In this document: piece by piece, positions 47,113 through 60,879 of the stretch
Layout of the letters: each line of letters starts with the position of its first letter
How positions within the stretch are numbered: position 1 is the stretch's first letter
Assembly: GCF_019399895.1 (NCBI RefSeq)
Contig: NC_091877.1
Span: forward strand, 5,662,419 to 5,726,418
Reading direction: 5' to 3'
DNA length: 64,000 nucleotides
From: Cardiocondyla obscurior
Taxonomy: Eukaryota > Arthropoda > Insecta > Hymenoptera > Formicidae
Translations under genes and position numbers: made by a program
Notes under the pieces: model-generated
What the model saw: only the letters and a program-made list of their open reading frames with translations
Database searches by the model: none
Told to the model about the DNA's origin: nothing

Positions 47113-49619
47113 ATGCCGCTGCACCGGTATACACACGCGATCCTTTGCAGGATCCCGCTGTCGTTGCGTACACGGGGCGAGGTGACGCTGGACGAGGCTA
47201 GAACGCAGCATTTGGCCCTGGCGCAGCTTCTCCGCGAGCTCGACATCGACGTCGTCGAGATGCCACCCGACGAGAACTCGCCGCTCTGTGTCTTCGTCGA
47301 GGATATCGCCGTCGTCTGCAACGGCATCGCCTTGATCGCCCACCCGAGCGAGCCGTCCCGTCTGAAAGAGGTACCTCGTCAGAGAATACAAACCAAATTA
47401 CGAATGTTTAGAATAGCAGGAGAATAAAAATATTTGTAATCAATTAATTTTTACTGACGATTTTTATCTTTCAGCTTGACACAATTAGAGCCGTGTTGAA
47501 GAAAGAATTAGAGATACCACTAATAGAAATAAGTGACAAAAACGCTCGCTTGGATGGTGGAGATGTTCTTTTTACTGGTAAGTTTTACTCTATATGTTCG
47601 ATATTTATTTTAATATAATGATTTATGCATTACTGTGCTTTTAAATATGAAAAAAACAACTTTATAAATGTTATATTTAATTAATATCATAGGTAGAGAA
47701 TTCTTTGTTGGGCTGTCTCATTTTACAAATGAAGCAGGAGCACGAGCAGTTGCTGCAGCATTTCCAGAATATCCATGCGTACCTATCAAGGTTAGTAGTT
47801 GTATTTAAAAATTAATATCTCATTTTAAACATAAAACATTCACAAATTTTTTACTACTTACTAAACATATATCGCATGTCTCATTAGATTCAACATTTTA
47901 TATTAAATTTTATTAAATTATATTAAATTTTGTATTAATAGATATATTAAATATTAGTCATACTTTGTTAAATATTCGTAATTTTTGTGTCTATTTCTGA
48001 AAGCATTTTATATGTTACATTTTATTACAGAATAGAGTGTTTCATTATTATTAAAAATACTTAAAGATTAATACCAAAATATGATTGCTATATTTATCTT
48101 GTTAATTGTTTCCCTGTTTTTCAGTGTTAAATTTTTTCTATATCATATATCCCGTTTAGAATGAAGCATTTTATGTATCGGTAATTTTGACGCATGTTAC
48201 AATTCATGAGTAACAAAAATTTTGTGTCTATTCACAGCACATATTATGTATATATATAGAAAGAGATAGAGAGAAAGAGATAGGAGGCATATGAATATAT
48301 ATCTCGTGGATTTGCATCAAATTTTGATGTAAGAATATCATACTCACTCACTTATTTTTCTAATGTTCATTTAAGGTGGGTGATGGTGGCGAAGAGGTGA
48401 TAGTGGAGAGTCTTACCTCAGCCCCTCTTCAGGTTTGGGTGCACTAAACTGACCGTCTTAATTAATATGCCATTAAAGAAAGAATTTAAAAAATATAAAA
48501 AACGAAAGAATAACTTCACAAGCTAGAAACTCAAACTTGCACGATTTTGGAAAACTTTTTTTCGTAATGTAATAATTTCAGAATTTTATAAATCGCTTTT
48601 TCAGAGATGTGACAAGTTACATAAGTTCCAGCTTGGCACCTGAACTGTGCACTTAAACAATACCACGAATCTTATTCACTCACCTTAGCATGCATATAAT
48701 TTAACTTTAAATAAAATATTGAAAGATGCTCATTTGATTTTAATCATATAAATATTAAGTATATTATGAATTTAGTGTGTATGCACATTTCAAATGACAT
48801 ACTTTATTATACATTACACAAACCACTGTGCACGATTTGTTGACACATTAAGAAACATTAAGAAATTGTGGACACTATAACAAACGTATTAAAATCGTGT
48901 AAAGTTAATAAATATACATCGAGTACTTTTGAGAGAAATATATAAAAATCAATATAAAGAAATATGAAAATTTAAATTAATAAAATATTAAGTTGCATCT
49001 TTATTGTTAAAATTTAATGCAATAATAATTCTTCAATTTATTCATATGACATAATAATAAATTAAAAACGTGATATTGAAAGTAAATGATAAAAAGATTA
49101 CACGTTGATTTTATAGTGCATTGCAATATTTGTTTAATTTCTTTCATTATTTTCAATATAATACTTTAATGTCTCTTTGCTTAAGGTGGCTGAATCCAAA
49201 CGCCTAAAATCATTGGTTACAATGGCTGGTCCAGATGTTATATGTGTAGGAGCTGGAAAAGAATCTCAGGAAGTTCTCAAAGTTAGTTTTAATCGATATA
49301 AATTACTACACATAAAATATGAATTGTTTTAAATTTGTGAAAAATAATAATTTCTGTTATGTAGAGAATTGAGCGAGAAGCAACGTATAGTTACCAAACA
49401 TTGACAGTGCCCGAAGATGTAGCTGCTAATGTGCTTTATGTAAACGGCACACTCATCCATCGGTCGGAGGATGAAATCCCACAATCGAGTAAAGTGTTCG
49501 CCGAGAAAGTGGAGTTCCCGACTAGATCACTGCGTTTGTCTGAATTGGCAAAAGTTAGCTCCGGTTTGTCCTCCTGTTGCTTGTTGGTGCGCAGACCGCG
49601 ACACATTCGTAGCATTTAA
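47113..49619 (+). CDS. DDAH1: Dimethylarginine dimethylaminohydrolase (DDAH)
   Basis: Five exons, 47113-47370, 47475-47577, 47693-47790, 49186-49281 and 49365-49619, give 269 residues (human DDAH1 285). Conserved blocks are CVFVEDIAVVCNGIALI, LDGGDVLFTGREFFVGLS, SLVTMAGPDVICVG, LTVPEDVAANVLYVNGTLIH and the C-terminal SSCCLLV. The family hydrolyses asymmetric dimethylarginine to citrulline and dimethylamine in the cytosol, relieving nitric oxide synthase inhibition. The aligned catalytic Cys (about C256) and the substrate-binding acids are present. The histidine of the human motif GLHLKSF reads SKRLKSL here: R159, codon CGC at 49201-49203. If this is correct, catalysis may be impaired. Intron 3 is long (1.4 kb) and contains a phase-neutral candidate exon. 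An upstream in-frame extension has no ATG, so ATG 47113 is the start. Confidence 0.93.
47791..49185 (+). other. DDAH intron 3
   Basis: AT-rich 1.4-kb intron. The only coding-like block is the 57-nt segment 48376-48432, described under findings. No duplicate of exon 4 carrying a HLKS motif was found. Confidence 0.6.
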
Positions 49620-51625
49620 ATATGAAAAAAGAAAAAAGATCTATTCTGCCAACAGTGCTATCTACGAACACGAAACATAAATCCAAGTTTTCTTCTCTCA
49701 AATTGAAGCGGAGAAATACGATGCAATGCATGACAATGACATTTCGTCATTCTAACATTTTAATAAATATTTTTTTAATTAATTTAAAATTTAGTATTAT
49801 TTTATATCTTGCAAGAAGATTTAATATTTGAAGAGATTTATATATAAATATATATACATACACCCACGTCTATAATTTTTATATATTTAGAATAGAAAAG
49901 TAATATATATGCAAATTTTTATATTTATGTTTATGCTTCTTTGCAAGATAATCTTTTTATTCTTATAATTTATTTGAGCTTTACGTTTTTACCCATGACT
50001 TTTCTTTCCAGCTGCAGTTATAGATTTTTTTTATTTAGATGATTAAGTATTTTCATACATTTTATTTTATTTATTGTTTATCTATCTTTTTTTTTTCCTA
50101 CAATATTCCAAAAAATATATTATAGCATAGGACTATATTTACAACTCATAGTTCTTGACAGGATTGCTTTTTACAAATATGGCACATAACACAATATGGC
50201 ACAAAAATTTGATTTTATATATATTAATTATATATATAAATATACATACTATATACATAGAGGGGTTGGAATATTGATTTTTATTACGATATAAAATTGA
50301 ATCAAAATTAATTTATAATTTAAAATAATAAATAATAATTAAAAATGGACTAATCAATCTACTGATACATACCACAGATCATTTCATAATTAAACTTACG
50401 CGTAAAACTTACGCAATTAGAAAAAACAAAATTGTGTATTATCAGTATTCTTACTCCTAGAATGCATTCACAAACTAGTCTGAAACGTGTTCACATCGAA
50501 ACATTCAAATAAATATCTCTATCACCTAATAATGTGTCGCAAAGTTATCAATAATATAAAAGCACTGATAGTTGTTATATTATTAACGAAGTTACGTAAT
50601 TAAAAGTTTAAACAGAAATTAGTATAAAATTTCTGTATAAAACTTAGTACATATATATGAAACATTGTGCAACATACTTGATACATTCTTAGATGTCCCT
50701 CGATGATGCTAGTATTGCGATAACAAAAAGATATAAAATATATTTGCGGTATACTTTAATATTATAAATGTCGCGAAGACAATTTCATATTTATATTACA
50801 ATATTGTTAATTTTGTAGCATGCATTTATAACGCTTGAATAATTTTTGTATACATTTACTTTATTTTAAACATTGACGTTTATTTTTTATAATAAAATTT
50901 AATGCTTTTATGTATTATATTCAGATTACAAAACACGCATATAAAAATAAGCAGAGCTTTTAATTAGTTGCAGTATTTACAAAATTTGCTACAACTGTAT
51001 TTCGTTTAAAAATTGTCAAAAACTCCACAAAAAAGTTCACATAAATATAGAAATATAAAAGTTTTTATAAAAAGATAGTTCTCTTTTTCTTAGATATGTA
51101 ACCTACTATTGTTTAAATCACCAATATCAACGTCTTAGAAAATATCTTGAATATATATTTATACGAAGCAGCGTTCTTCAATATAAGGCACAAAAAGCTT
51201 GTATGACAAACGATAAAGTATACTACAAGGCATGATTGCTACTATATTTTAAATACTTATAAGATATGATTAATTTTTTTATACTTAAACAGAGATTGAC
51301 AAGATTTTTCGAAGTCGAAAAATATTCCGGTTATTTAGAATAATGCAATCTCGTCACATAACTGAACATTTTCAAAAAATTGCTTATTATAAGCACATTC
51401 TTTAACAGTTCATTTGCAAACGCATTTTCTTACACATGACGCGTATAATAAAAACATATGTTTTTGCTTGTCATTAATACGTGTATCACTGGATGTTTCT
51501 GCCATGGTTGAATTTTTCTTTATATGTAAATGATTAAGTCTTTTTTTCGGTCGTAATACTGCGATATCGCTATTGTCTTCTGATGACATTCTATTTTATA
51601 AAATATTTTATTCGATTTTATAATA
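49620..51625. other. Tail-to-tail intergenic region, DDAH / NKCC
   Basis: Very AT-rich, no coding frame of note. It probably contains both 3' UTRs. On the minus strand AATAAA (plus TTTATT, 51607-51612) lies just after the cotransporter stop. Confidence 0.6.
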
Positions 51626-54600
51626 TTATGAATAAAACGTTAAGACCGATGTATGATTGCCTCGGACCAGTAAAAACGGTGGCATGTCACGTGTAAGTGT
51701 TTCTAACCATGCCATATAAAGAGGCGCTGATACAGCTCCTTTCCGAGGCATCGGTAATGTCCTATAAATAAATTAATGATCACAGAGATTAATAAGTATC
51801 ATTATAAATTAATAAGTAATAATAAAATCTATAAATACTTACATAACGACTAAATTGGCTTCCATGGAATTTTCAAGCAATAATTCGCGTAAGCGAAGAT
51901 GTCTATTAGTCTTCTCTTTCATCGCCATAAGTTCCGAATCTTTAATAACGTCTGAAATAAATAATTTAATCGTATCATATAACGCATAAAAATAAAAGTT
52001 TATATTTTATTTCATGCTTTATAAAATAAACTCGTATTTCGTAAAGAAATTACTCATACCATCATCAGAATTTTTCGAATCAGCAGATTCTTGAAAGTCA
52101 GCTATTAATGAATCAAAGAATGTCTTCGTACTGGGTTGTGCCGGCTTCGAAATATCCGGTATGACTTTCAGAGCTGAATAGTCTATTCGAAATTTCGACA
52201 AAAGACTTGCCATACTACAAAAAATTAATATTAATTAATAATTAGAAAAATATATTTCTAAAAATCATTAAAAAAGTACTTACTTTCTTTGCTCATATTC
52301 CAATTCAGAGTTTTTATTAGCAAGTGCAAATACTCTCAATTTGCTGTTAGACCAATTACGTCTTGTGCTGATAATATAAGGTAACAAAAGTGTTAGACCA
52401 CCATCATCATACAGCCACCATACATCAATAGTACCCTTTTTATGTTTTCGTTGAAATTTTGTTACTACATTAAGTATATTCGTAATTGGCACTATATTAG
52501 ACCGATTTTCGCGCTGCTCCTCAGAGGACGGATTAGGATATTCGTTAATCATTTTCGAACGTCTTGGTGCGGGACTGCCGGGAATCGATATATCAGACGT
52601 GCTACTAGCTGCAACAATAATTTACTTTAATTATTACTATAAATATATAAAAAAAACAAGAAATTACAGCTTTTATTTAAAACCTTGACTAAGTTGCGAA
52701 AAACTCTGATTGCCCGGTATCGAAGTAGGTGCTAATCTTTTTTGATCCTCAATATCTCCGACACCATTACAATCTAAGCCTTCCTGAAGCCGAAGAAGCG
52801 CCACTGCTATATGCATATCCAAGGCTTTGCTACGAAGGCACAAAAACGATTACCAAAATAATCATTATGAAATGACAAGTTAATTAAATGCAACACACTT
52901 ACTGCATGACGTTAAAGTACATGTTCAAATTCTCCCTGAGACAAGTAGCCCAATCTTGCTTGTAACCCATTAGCAGAATGTTAGGTCTCATTTTTCCAAG
53001 ACCAGCGGCTTGTAGAAGCGAAGTCGCGCCGTCTTGGAAAATCGAACTGTCCACTAGTGAATAAAATGCTTTGATCTTATTGGCTCTGAGCCAGGAAGAA
53101 TAGTTCTGCACCATACTGTTACGCGTTTTATATGATATAGGTGTCTAAAATGTACAAACATGTATTATTTATAAAATATAAATGAATTAAATTGAGAGAA
53201 TAGAAATAATTAATACCTCGACAATGTGGCCGCAAATGAATAAACTTTGATGTTTAGTAATATGATGAGCGAAATCAACGAGAGATGATCTCGTGTTGGG
53301 TGGGCCAGTAAGAACTAAGAGTTGCGGTCTGTAATTTTTCACGTGTTCTTCTACACGATCCAACTGCTGTACAGCAGTCAATGCGTTATTATAAGTTTGG
53401 GCTTGTGTAGTTGAACCCCAATTTACATCTGTAATATATTACCATGAAGAATGTAGTGCGACAAAAAAGCTACATTTAAATTTTAAAAAATTGTATTAAA
53501 ATTACCAGGTTTTCTGTATGAGACTACTAAATATAATGCTAAAACTACGCATAATGTTATTAGAGCTGTCCACCATGAGATCAAAAACATCACAGAAACG
53601 CAAAGGATAGCACCAGCAAGACTGAGCCACATATTATAATACTGAAAAAAGAATAATTTATTATTAAAAAAAATATATATGTATACTAGTTGCATATAAC
53701 GTCGTAAATATTAAATTTTTACGTTAAAATACCTTAAAAGTTGGTCGCCATCCGATTGGCTTAGCCAAGGAAGCATGAAAAGTGCTAAAATTGATTAGAG
53801 TGTAAGCAGCCAAGAAAAAGTTTGAAATTAGCGGCGCAATCGCATTTAATTCACCTAAAAAAAAAATCGATATATATATATATATAGATATATATATCTG
53901 CAAAAAAAAAACCAAATTATTCGATTTAACATAAAATTATCACTCACCTATCAAAATAAAAGCAACGGCAATAACAAAAGTGAGTAAATAACCACGAATC
54001 GGCTCTTTATCCTTTTCTCCACTGAACCACACAATTCCTGGATATAGTTTGTCAAGACAAAGCGCTTGAAATACTTTTGGCGCTGAAACCAAGGATGCTA
54101 AGGCACTTGAAATTGTTGCCGCGAAGCAACCGGCGTAAATGATGGGCCCGAAACCAGAAACTAATTGGATCACCTACATAACAGTTGGTAGTATTACATT
54201 TTTATTTGTTCATTATTATAGGCCAACAAGTTTTATATTCTCCAAAATATCTTAAAAAATTGAATTATTAATTTTATGCACCTCAAAGCTGTTGTGGCTG
54301 CCATACTTGCATCCTGCGGTACAGTTAAAATCTGTTCCGTATATGCTCCAGGTGCGAGTAATGTTCTCAATAATTGTATTGTTCTCAATCGCAGTATCAT
54401 TGCTTACACCTGGCATTGATAAAGCCAAGAGAGAGCTACTGTATGTTGTCCATAAATCGGTAACGTTGCCAGATGCGTCTCGCATAACGGTAGCACCAAC
54501 CATAACTGCCATCATCAAATATGATAACGACGTCAAAAGAATCGCGAGTAGCGTACCTTTCGGTATCGCCGTTTGTGGGTCCTATCAATTTAAAATAAGA

Positions 54601-57600
54601 ATTAGTACACAAAACTTCAAAATAATGCATAATTAAATAGGAAATAATTATGTAACTTATATTATAAGTTAACCATTAATTATAAATATCTCTTATACAT
54701 AAAAGGATTAAATTACCTTCAAATCACCGGATATATTTGCACCTGCCAAAATACCCGTAGCTGCTGGGAAAAAGATAGCCAAGACTGAAAAAAAATTATG
54801 CTCCACTCCTTCGCTGTATCTGTAGTTCGAGTACACATTTTCTTTAAATAAATCAGCTGAAAATTACAAGCAAACGACAAATAAAATACCTAGTCACATA
54901 CATATATACAATAATGACTTATAAAATAATAAATTCCAGACGCGAAAAAAAGAATGTGCATTACCATTGTATCCAATAAATCCTTGAGCCTTTTCCAGTT
55001 CGCTCTTGGGACCAATAAAAGACCCAATCATAAAATCGGCAATAGCCAAAAGCAGAATTATTAGTAAAAATATTTGGGCCTTTGCCTCCCATTCCAGGCC
55101 AATTATTACGATAATTAGGAGCACAACTATTGTTATGCAGCCTGTAAATTCATTGTAAATGTAATTCACCTTATATTTGACATAAACTAAGTTCAATAAT
55201 TAATATTATAGATACGAGAAGATTACGTTTACGACAACGTCTTAAATAATTTTTAATTAAATTAATTAAATACAATAGTTATATTGTCTTTGGTTTAAAG
55301 GCACATAAACGTTTACTTACCTATAATTCTAATGTCCGTGGTTGAACAATCAACTATACAGGCATTGAAAGGGCGAAGACAATCCACCAAACTCTCGCAG
55401 AAACCAACTACATACATAGAACAGGCGACAGCATTCGCAAGAGAAAATATAAGGCCTATAGATCCGCCAAACTCGGGTCCCAATGATCTAGAAATCATGT
55501 AATAGGTTCCACCTGTGAAAAGAATAAAAATGTACATATTTCAATTAATTATGCTGTCCTTGCCTGTATACAATAATTTGTAATTAAAAATGTATGCATT
55601 CAGTATCATAGATTTTAATATATTGCAATTAAATAATTAAATTACGTATGCATTAAATTATAAAAAAATCGACATGCTATTTGTCACTCTTCTTTCGTAT
55701 TTTAATATCGTTAATAGTTAGTTTTATTATTCAGCGCGCACCTCCTTTGATAAGACCGTTGGTGCTGATCGCCGACATCGATAAAGACGTAATAGTTGTG
55801 ACTATTGTCGTCGTAAGAATCAACAAAACAGCTTGACCTGGAATGACATCGATGACGTTAAACAATCAGGAATTTAATCGAAGAGATGATTCAGTAATAA
55901 AATACTCACCCACTCCAGTCTGTGCTACGACCCAGGAGAGTCGCAGAAAAAGCATCACCCCCCAGATGTTGAGGAGACATCGCATAAGCACTCCTTGAAT
56001 CCATCCGAATTTTATTCCTGGCGCTGTGGCTTTTAATTGTGGAACAGTTAACGTATGTGAGCCTGGCCCCTGAAAATAAATAAGACTGAATATTCGAGAA
56101 CTAATTTTTAAACCAAAAATAGTATACAAATACATAAAAGAAAATATGTTAATTTTTAATCTCTTCTATTCAATCACATTGTCGTTCGTTTCTTTACAAT
56201 TTATTATTCTAATTTATTTTACCGCTGGCAGCTTCGCGTGCGCACTCGTCATAAAAACATGCTAAAGATAAAAAATAATTAGAAAGATAAAGAGATATAT
56301 AAATGAACAAAATTTCTCCAGAAAAAGGTTTTTCAAAACGTTGCAATTTTCATGCTATCAGAGTCGATGTCATTCTGCATGCACATTGCGTGTTGCATAA
56401 AAGACGCATGAAATTACATGAAGATTTATACGTGAAATTATCCTTCGTCTCGTCTAGATAATGTCTTCATCAATCTGATAGGATAATCAACACGTTGAGA
56501 TGCTTCAAGGCCAACTCTCTAAATGAATCAAAATGATTTCTTGCAGATGACGAGGCGGTAGTTTTACGTCTTGTCGAGCAGCTGGCCAGTAGAATCCACG
56601 ACATGTGAATTAGCCCGTAAATTGAGATTCAGAGGCGATTATCGAAGGCATTGAAGGTGACTCTAGACTCGAGGAAGGGTCCGCTACTCGACCAATAAAG
56701 TCTTAACGATTTACGTAACTGAGCCTCGTGTAAGCGGCCTTCGCAAATGGTACAGCGATGTCCACTGTCGCGGAATCTTTTACAAATCATGTAGATATAG
56801 TATTGTTTCATTAAACAGAAAGTGGAAATATTTCTGACATTGTAAAAAACATATCGGTTTTGTCTCTTAAAGAAATCTCGTTTTATAACATGCTGCAGAA
56901 AATTATTTGTACAATAATTAACGTTATTAAGTGAGCGATTAACAATAAGAACCGAATCAATTGTTCTGAATCAAGTGGACGTAACGCAGAGGAAGAATAA
57001 AGACTAGATAAGTCTTGTCTCTCTTTCGCGTGCTTCTCGTATATGTTCACATCTTCATTCACTACGACATGCCACGTTCAAATAGTATAACACGCTTATC
57101 TGTCAGAAGCTCGTGATTTATTCGGAGTACGCTTTTTGCTATACCCATTGACGGTACCATACAAGTGCGGTAAGCGTATGATTCAATCGTTTGAGTCAAT
57201 CGCAAAATCATGTGCAACAGAAAATTAATCCTGGAAAAAATAAAAAGTTTCTGACAATAAAACTCTTACATTTTTATGTACGTAGTGTTACGCTCTAGAT
57301 AGAAGTAGAAAACGGTTAATTGCAGCCAATTAACAACATCACTTTGACCCGAAAAAAAAAAATATGCACATTACATGACGAGACATGTGAGAGAAATGTC
57401 TCTCAATTATTAACAGTCTAGTTACAACAAAAACTCGTGACATTAATTCGTTTATCTAATTATCATGACACCTAACGACGTGGCGCGTGATAAATAGGTC
57501 CATTTGATCTCCCAAGTGTCACATTTCTGGATCTTTTAGTAGGATTGATTCCTCAGACGAGAATTAAACGTCGTCTTAACGCGAGACGAGCTTGATGAGA

Positions 57601-60600
57601 CTGTCTTGAGGCATTTGTCATCATCTCAGACTTTAATTGCTCGACCGAACGTGACAGGTCCGCATTTTGACCTAACAGTTATATGTACCGGCGAGTCGCA
57701 TGATTTCATATGCGACGTGTACAGTAATCCACGTCTAAAAAACTTCCTCGCTCATATTAATGAAGCGTGACAAACGGCGCAACATCTGTTGCATAGATAA
57801 TTCACCTTAATACGTTGAACTCTACATTTTCCAAACACTGCTCGCATTGCGTCACGGTATATTATAATATGTCGTGTAATAATATATAAATATATATATA
57901 ATTTATTAATATAAGCACATTTGCTATCTTTCATTTTTATTTACGCATCACTTGCAGTCAGAAATAAATTTAATATCTATCGATATTTTTTGTTACATCG
58001 AAATGTATTTTTATTTTTCGTTGATGCAATATCTTAATTTCTTCAACATATTTCACAATGTATCTTGTAAAATTCTGGAGCTCGTATGTGTGAGTGTTTT
58101 TCGATCGATTTCCTATTGGCACAAAATGTTTCATTGATATTTATGCCATGCAGAGTGCGAATCGTGATCTACGTGATATTTTTTCTAAATTTGTTTAATA
58201 TATACACATATACATATACTATATATATACTTATTCTCCGTGACCTAGTATGCAATCATGTCATTCCTTCACGTAAGCGGTCAACCATGTCGTTTTATCC
58301 CCTTTCTCTATAATTGTGAATCTACTCTCGTATGAGCTATTTCAATAGTCATTTTATGATCTAAGTTTATCGTTTTGTTAGAACTTTTTTATAACTATTT
58401 GTTGTAGCAAGTAATAAAACCAACATAACTTTTTTTTACTACTTGTGCGTTTCTAAATAATATTTTCGCAAATTTATAATCGCGAGAACACAACTACTTC
58501 AAAAGGCAAAGTGTAGTCTTTTTTTTAGAATTAAAAAAAGCTAACAAATTATATCACTTTTTGCAAGAGTACAAATATTCATCGCGGGTGAACGTCCGAT
58601 AGATAAAAGTCAGTATTATTTTTGCGTTGTAAGAATTTTAAACTGCTGAGCACAGATAAAAATTCTTACGGACATTGTCCGACGGAAGTTGAGCGTTACC
58701 AAACAGCCTGACCGCGCTAAAGTATCACAAGGACAATTGGTATTCACTTCACGCTTGGATAACGTTTTTGGGCGTTCCAGACTGATTCATAGCTGGACAG
58801 GAATGTTGCGCATGATAAATACACTGACTCATTTATCTTCTTAATTCGCTCTTAGTTCATTTAAAAATGCAATATATATGATTGCAATGCTACATTAGTA
58901 ATGATGTTCAGAATTAAGACATCTCTCTATCCAATCTACAGCAAAACAGTAGTTACTGCAAATATTTGTCAAACGTCGCGTTCTAGTCTGGTATTGCACA
59001 GTTTGATAACGATACCAAATGGTATCAAAGTCGTGACAGTGTTAACGAATCGTCACGTAAGGCAATAAAAATTTAGAGGCACGTTCTACGTGCTTACGTT
59101 CACAGTATCGTCTTTTCCATTCTGATTTTAACAAACAGATAAATAAATCGATGACATTTCCGTTTCGCTTTTGCGGAAAAAAAAAATCACCGCGGGACGG
59201 AATCTCAGCGCCGCGTTTGCGTTTATTGGCGGGTTAATTGTACAATTAACAATCTCTGCGGTTCGCGATGATTTACGAATCATTCGAGCGAATGTAATTA
59301 ATACCGCGCTTCGACCATCTTAGCAAAACAAAGAGACGCACACGTGCTGCGTTATCATATTACACGTTGTATGCGTTTTACTAGTCTCGCTAGACACTCG
59401 CGATAAAAAAAAGAGAACGTATTAGTGATAACGATCGAATAAATAAATATAAATAAGATTATGTTTAGCTAATAAGTTAATTTCAATGTTTTGACCAAAA
59501 TATAGAAAAATAATTAACATAAATTTACAACTACTACGCGTAAAATTAATCTTTAAATTTAATTTAAATAATTTAGTAGAATAAAGATCAAGTTTCATTT
59601 GAAAATCGCACGGAAAATCTCCGATTATGTGGCTAACGTACACTTTCTTGGACTATCTTTTAAAGTATGTATACAAACGTGTGGAGCTATAATCACAGGC
59701 GGGAGATACTACACATTACACAGCGCCCGTATGTAAGATTCTTGTTTAATTTTAGATATTCATTCTGCGCGAGAGAACGGGGCCGCATAGATAACGAGCT
59801 AAAAATTGAGAAGCGGGTGAATGCCAGAGCACGCGTAACGCATCTCTGTCACGCGAGAATGCATGTACACTATCTTCAAAGATTAGTTCAATGTGTACTC
59901 ATAGATTCACATTTATCTCATGTCCGTATGTGTTGTACAACGTGCATCTGCCTTTTACCTCGACGCCGCAACTTAAAATGCCGTAAGGCTTTCCACATAA
60001 GCTTTCTCGTATTTCTCATACTTGCGAGCGGACTTTATCCTTCCGAGAAGTTTATTACGCAATTCACATCTCCGTCAGTCTGACAAATTACTATCTAAAA
60101 ATTAATATCAATTTTAATCGTATTAATGAACGAATAATCATGAATACGCAGCATGCGAACTTTCCTCGCAACGTGTCATTCGTTATCATTATTGAATTTG
60201 GGCTTATCACCAGTGCTTCGTACTTTACGCTTCATTATTTGTACCGTAATCACGTGATACGTTAATATTTTTTGCAATCTCCGTTAAGTCGTCATAATGT
60301 AAAGCATCATAGAGTAAAAATCTAAATGATATCGTAATCATTTTAAACTGCAGCTATGACATTTGCAAATATTTCTATTATTTTCCACATAGATAAAGTT
60401 AATATATCGTATACGTAAGCGAATAAGTAGCGGCTGTATAATACAAACTGCACAGCAAAGAAACGTGTTGTAATAAATTTTTAAATAATATTCTCGGATA
60501 TCGTATCGAAACATTCCCGAGCGCCGAACATATTTTACCAATGATGAAGGGGCGTTCGATTCGTGCGGCAACGATGTTACCTTCGGAGAAGTCATTAAAG

Positions 60601-60879
60601 CCTCACCTTGTTGAGGAGAGTGGGATTGTGCAACTCGTCCAAGGAGGGTCTGTGGGCCGCCTGGATGCTCATGATATTCCTGTAATTGTCTAGCCTGGGA
60701 AGAGCCTCTCTGGTCATGTATCTGAGAGACTTCCTCGAGTCCTGCTCGCCCAAGAGGCTGGCCCGGCCTTCAAGACTGTCGACCCGATTTACGTGAAATC
60801 TGGTTCTCCTTAAAGGATTCAGTTCTACCGTCTCCGAGTCGGTTTCACCGTCGCCGTTTATTCCGTTTTCGTGCGCCAT
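51626..60879 (-). CDS. Na-K-Cl cotransporter, SLC12/NKCC family
   Basis: Seventeen exons read from the right: 60879-60607, 56069-55910, 55837-55742, 55512-55321, 55141-54965, 54856-54717, 54581-54282, 54173-53948, 53854-53733, 53641-53506, 53428-53217, 53144-52903, 52829-52684, 52608-52284, 52214-52060, 51951-51843, 51761-51626. All phases close; 1048 residues. The cytosolic N-terminus has the kinase-docking motif RFHV (residues 27-30), the phospho-region YMTREALPRLDNYRN with T56 aligned to the activating Thr, and RPSLDELH. The transmembrane core opens FGWIQGVLMRCLLNIWGVML; TM3 has YYMISRSLGPEFGG and MYVVGF. The large C-terminal domain contains GTIDVWWLYDDGGLTLLLPY and ends LVRGNHTSVLTFYS. 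This is the insect bumetanide-sensitive type, moving Na, K and 2 Cl into epithelial or neural cells; WNK-SPAK regulation is expected. Which insect paralogue it is (Ncc69-like or other) I cannot decide. Confidence 0.94.
56070..60606 (-). other. Cotransporter intron 1
   Basis: A 4.5-kb intron between the regulatory N-terminal exon and the membrane core. It holds a candidate 39-nt cassette exon at 56223-56261. A 138-codon plus-strand frame at 59667-60083 is rich in Arg, His and Cys, matches nothing and is treated as chance. No other structure is supported. Confidence 0.6.
56223..56261 (-). other. Candidate 13-codon cassette exon of the cotransporter
   Basis: Read on the minus strand, TTTTTTATCTTTAG precedes and GTAAAATAA follows 39 open nucleotides in phase 0, encoding HVFMTSAHAKLPA. 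Insertion between exons 1 and 2 keeps the frame. It would lengthen the cytosolic N-terminus between LLNK and GPGSHTLTV. It is not included in the main model. Confidence 0.5.

Noticed and set aside
59667..60083. A 138-codon plus-strand frame inside the cotransporter intron
   Set aside because: Arg/His/Cys-rich with no recognisable domain; antisense within an intron; probably chance.
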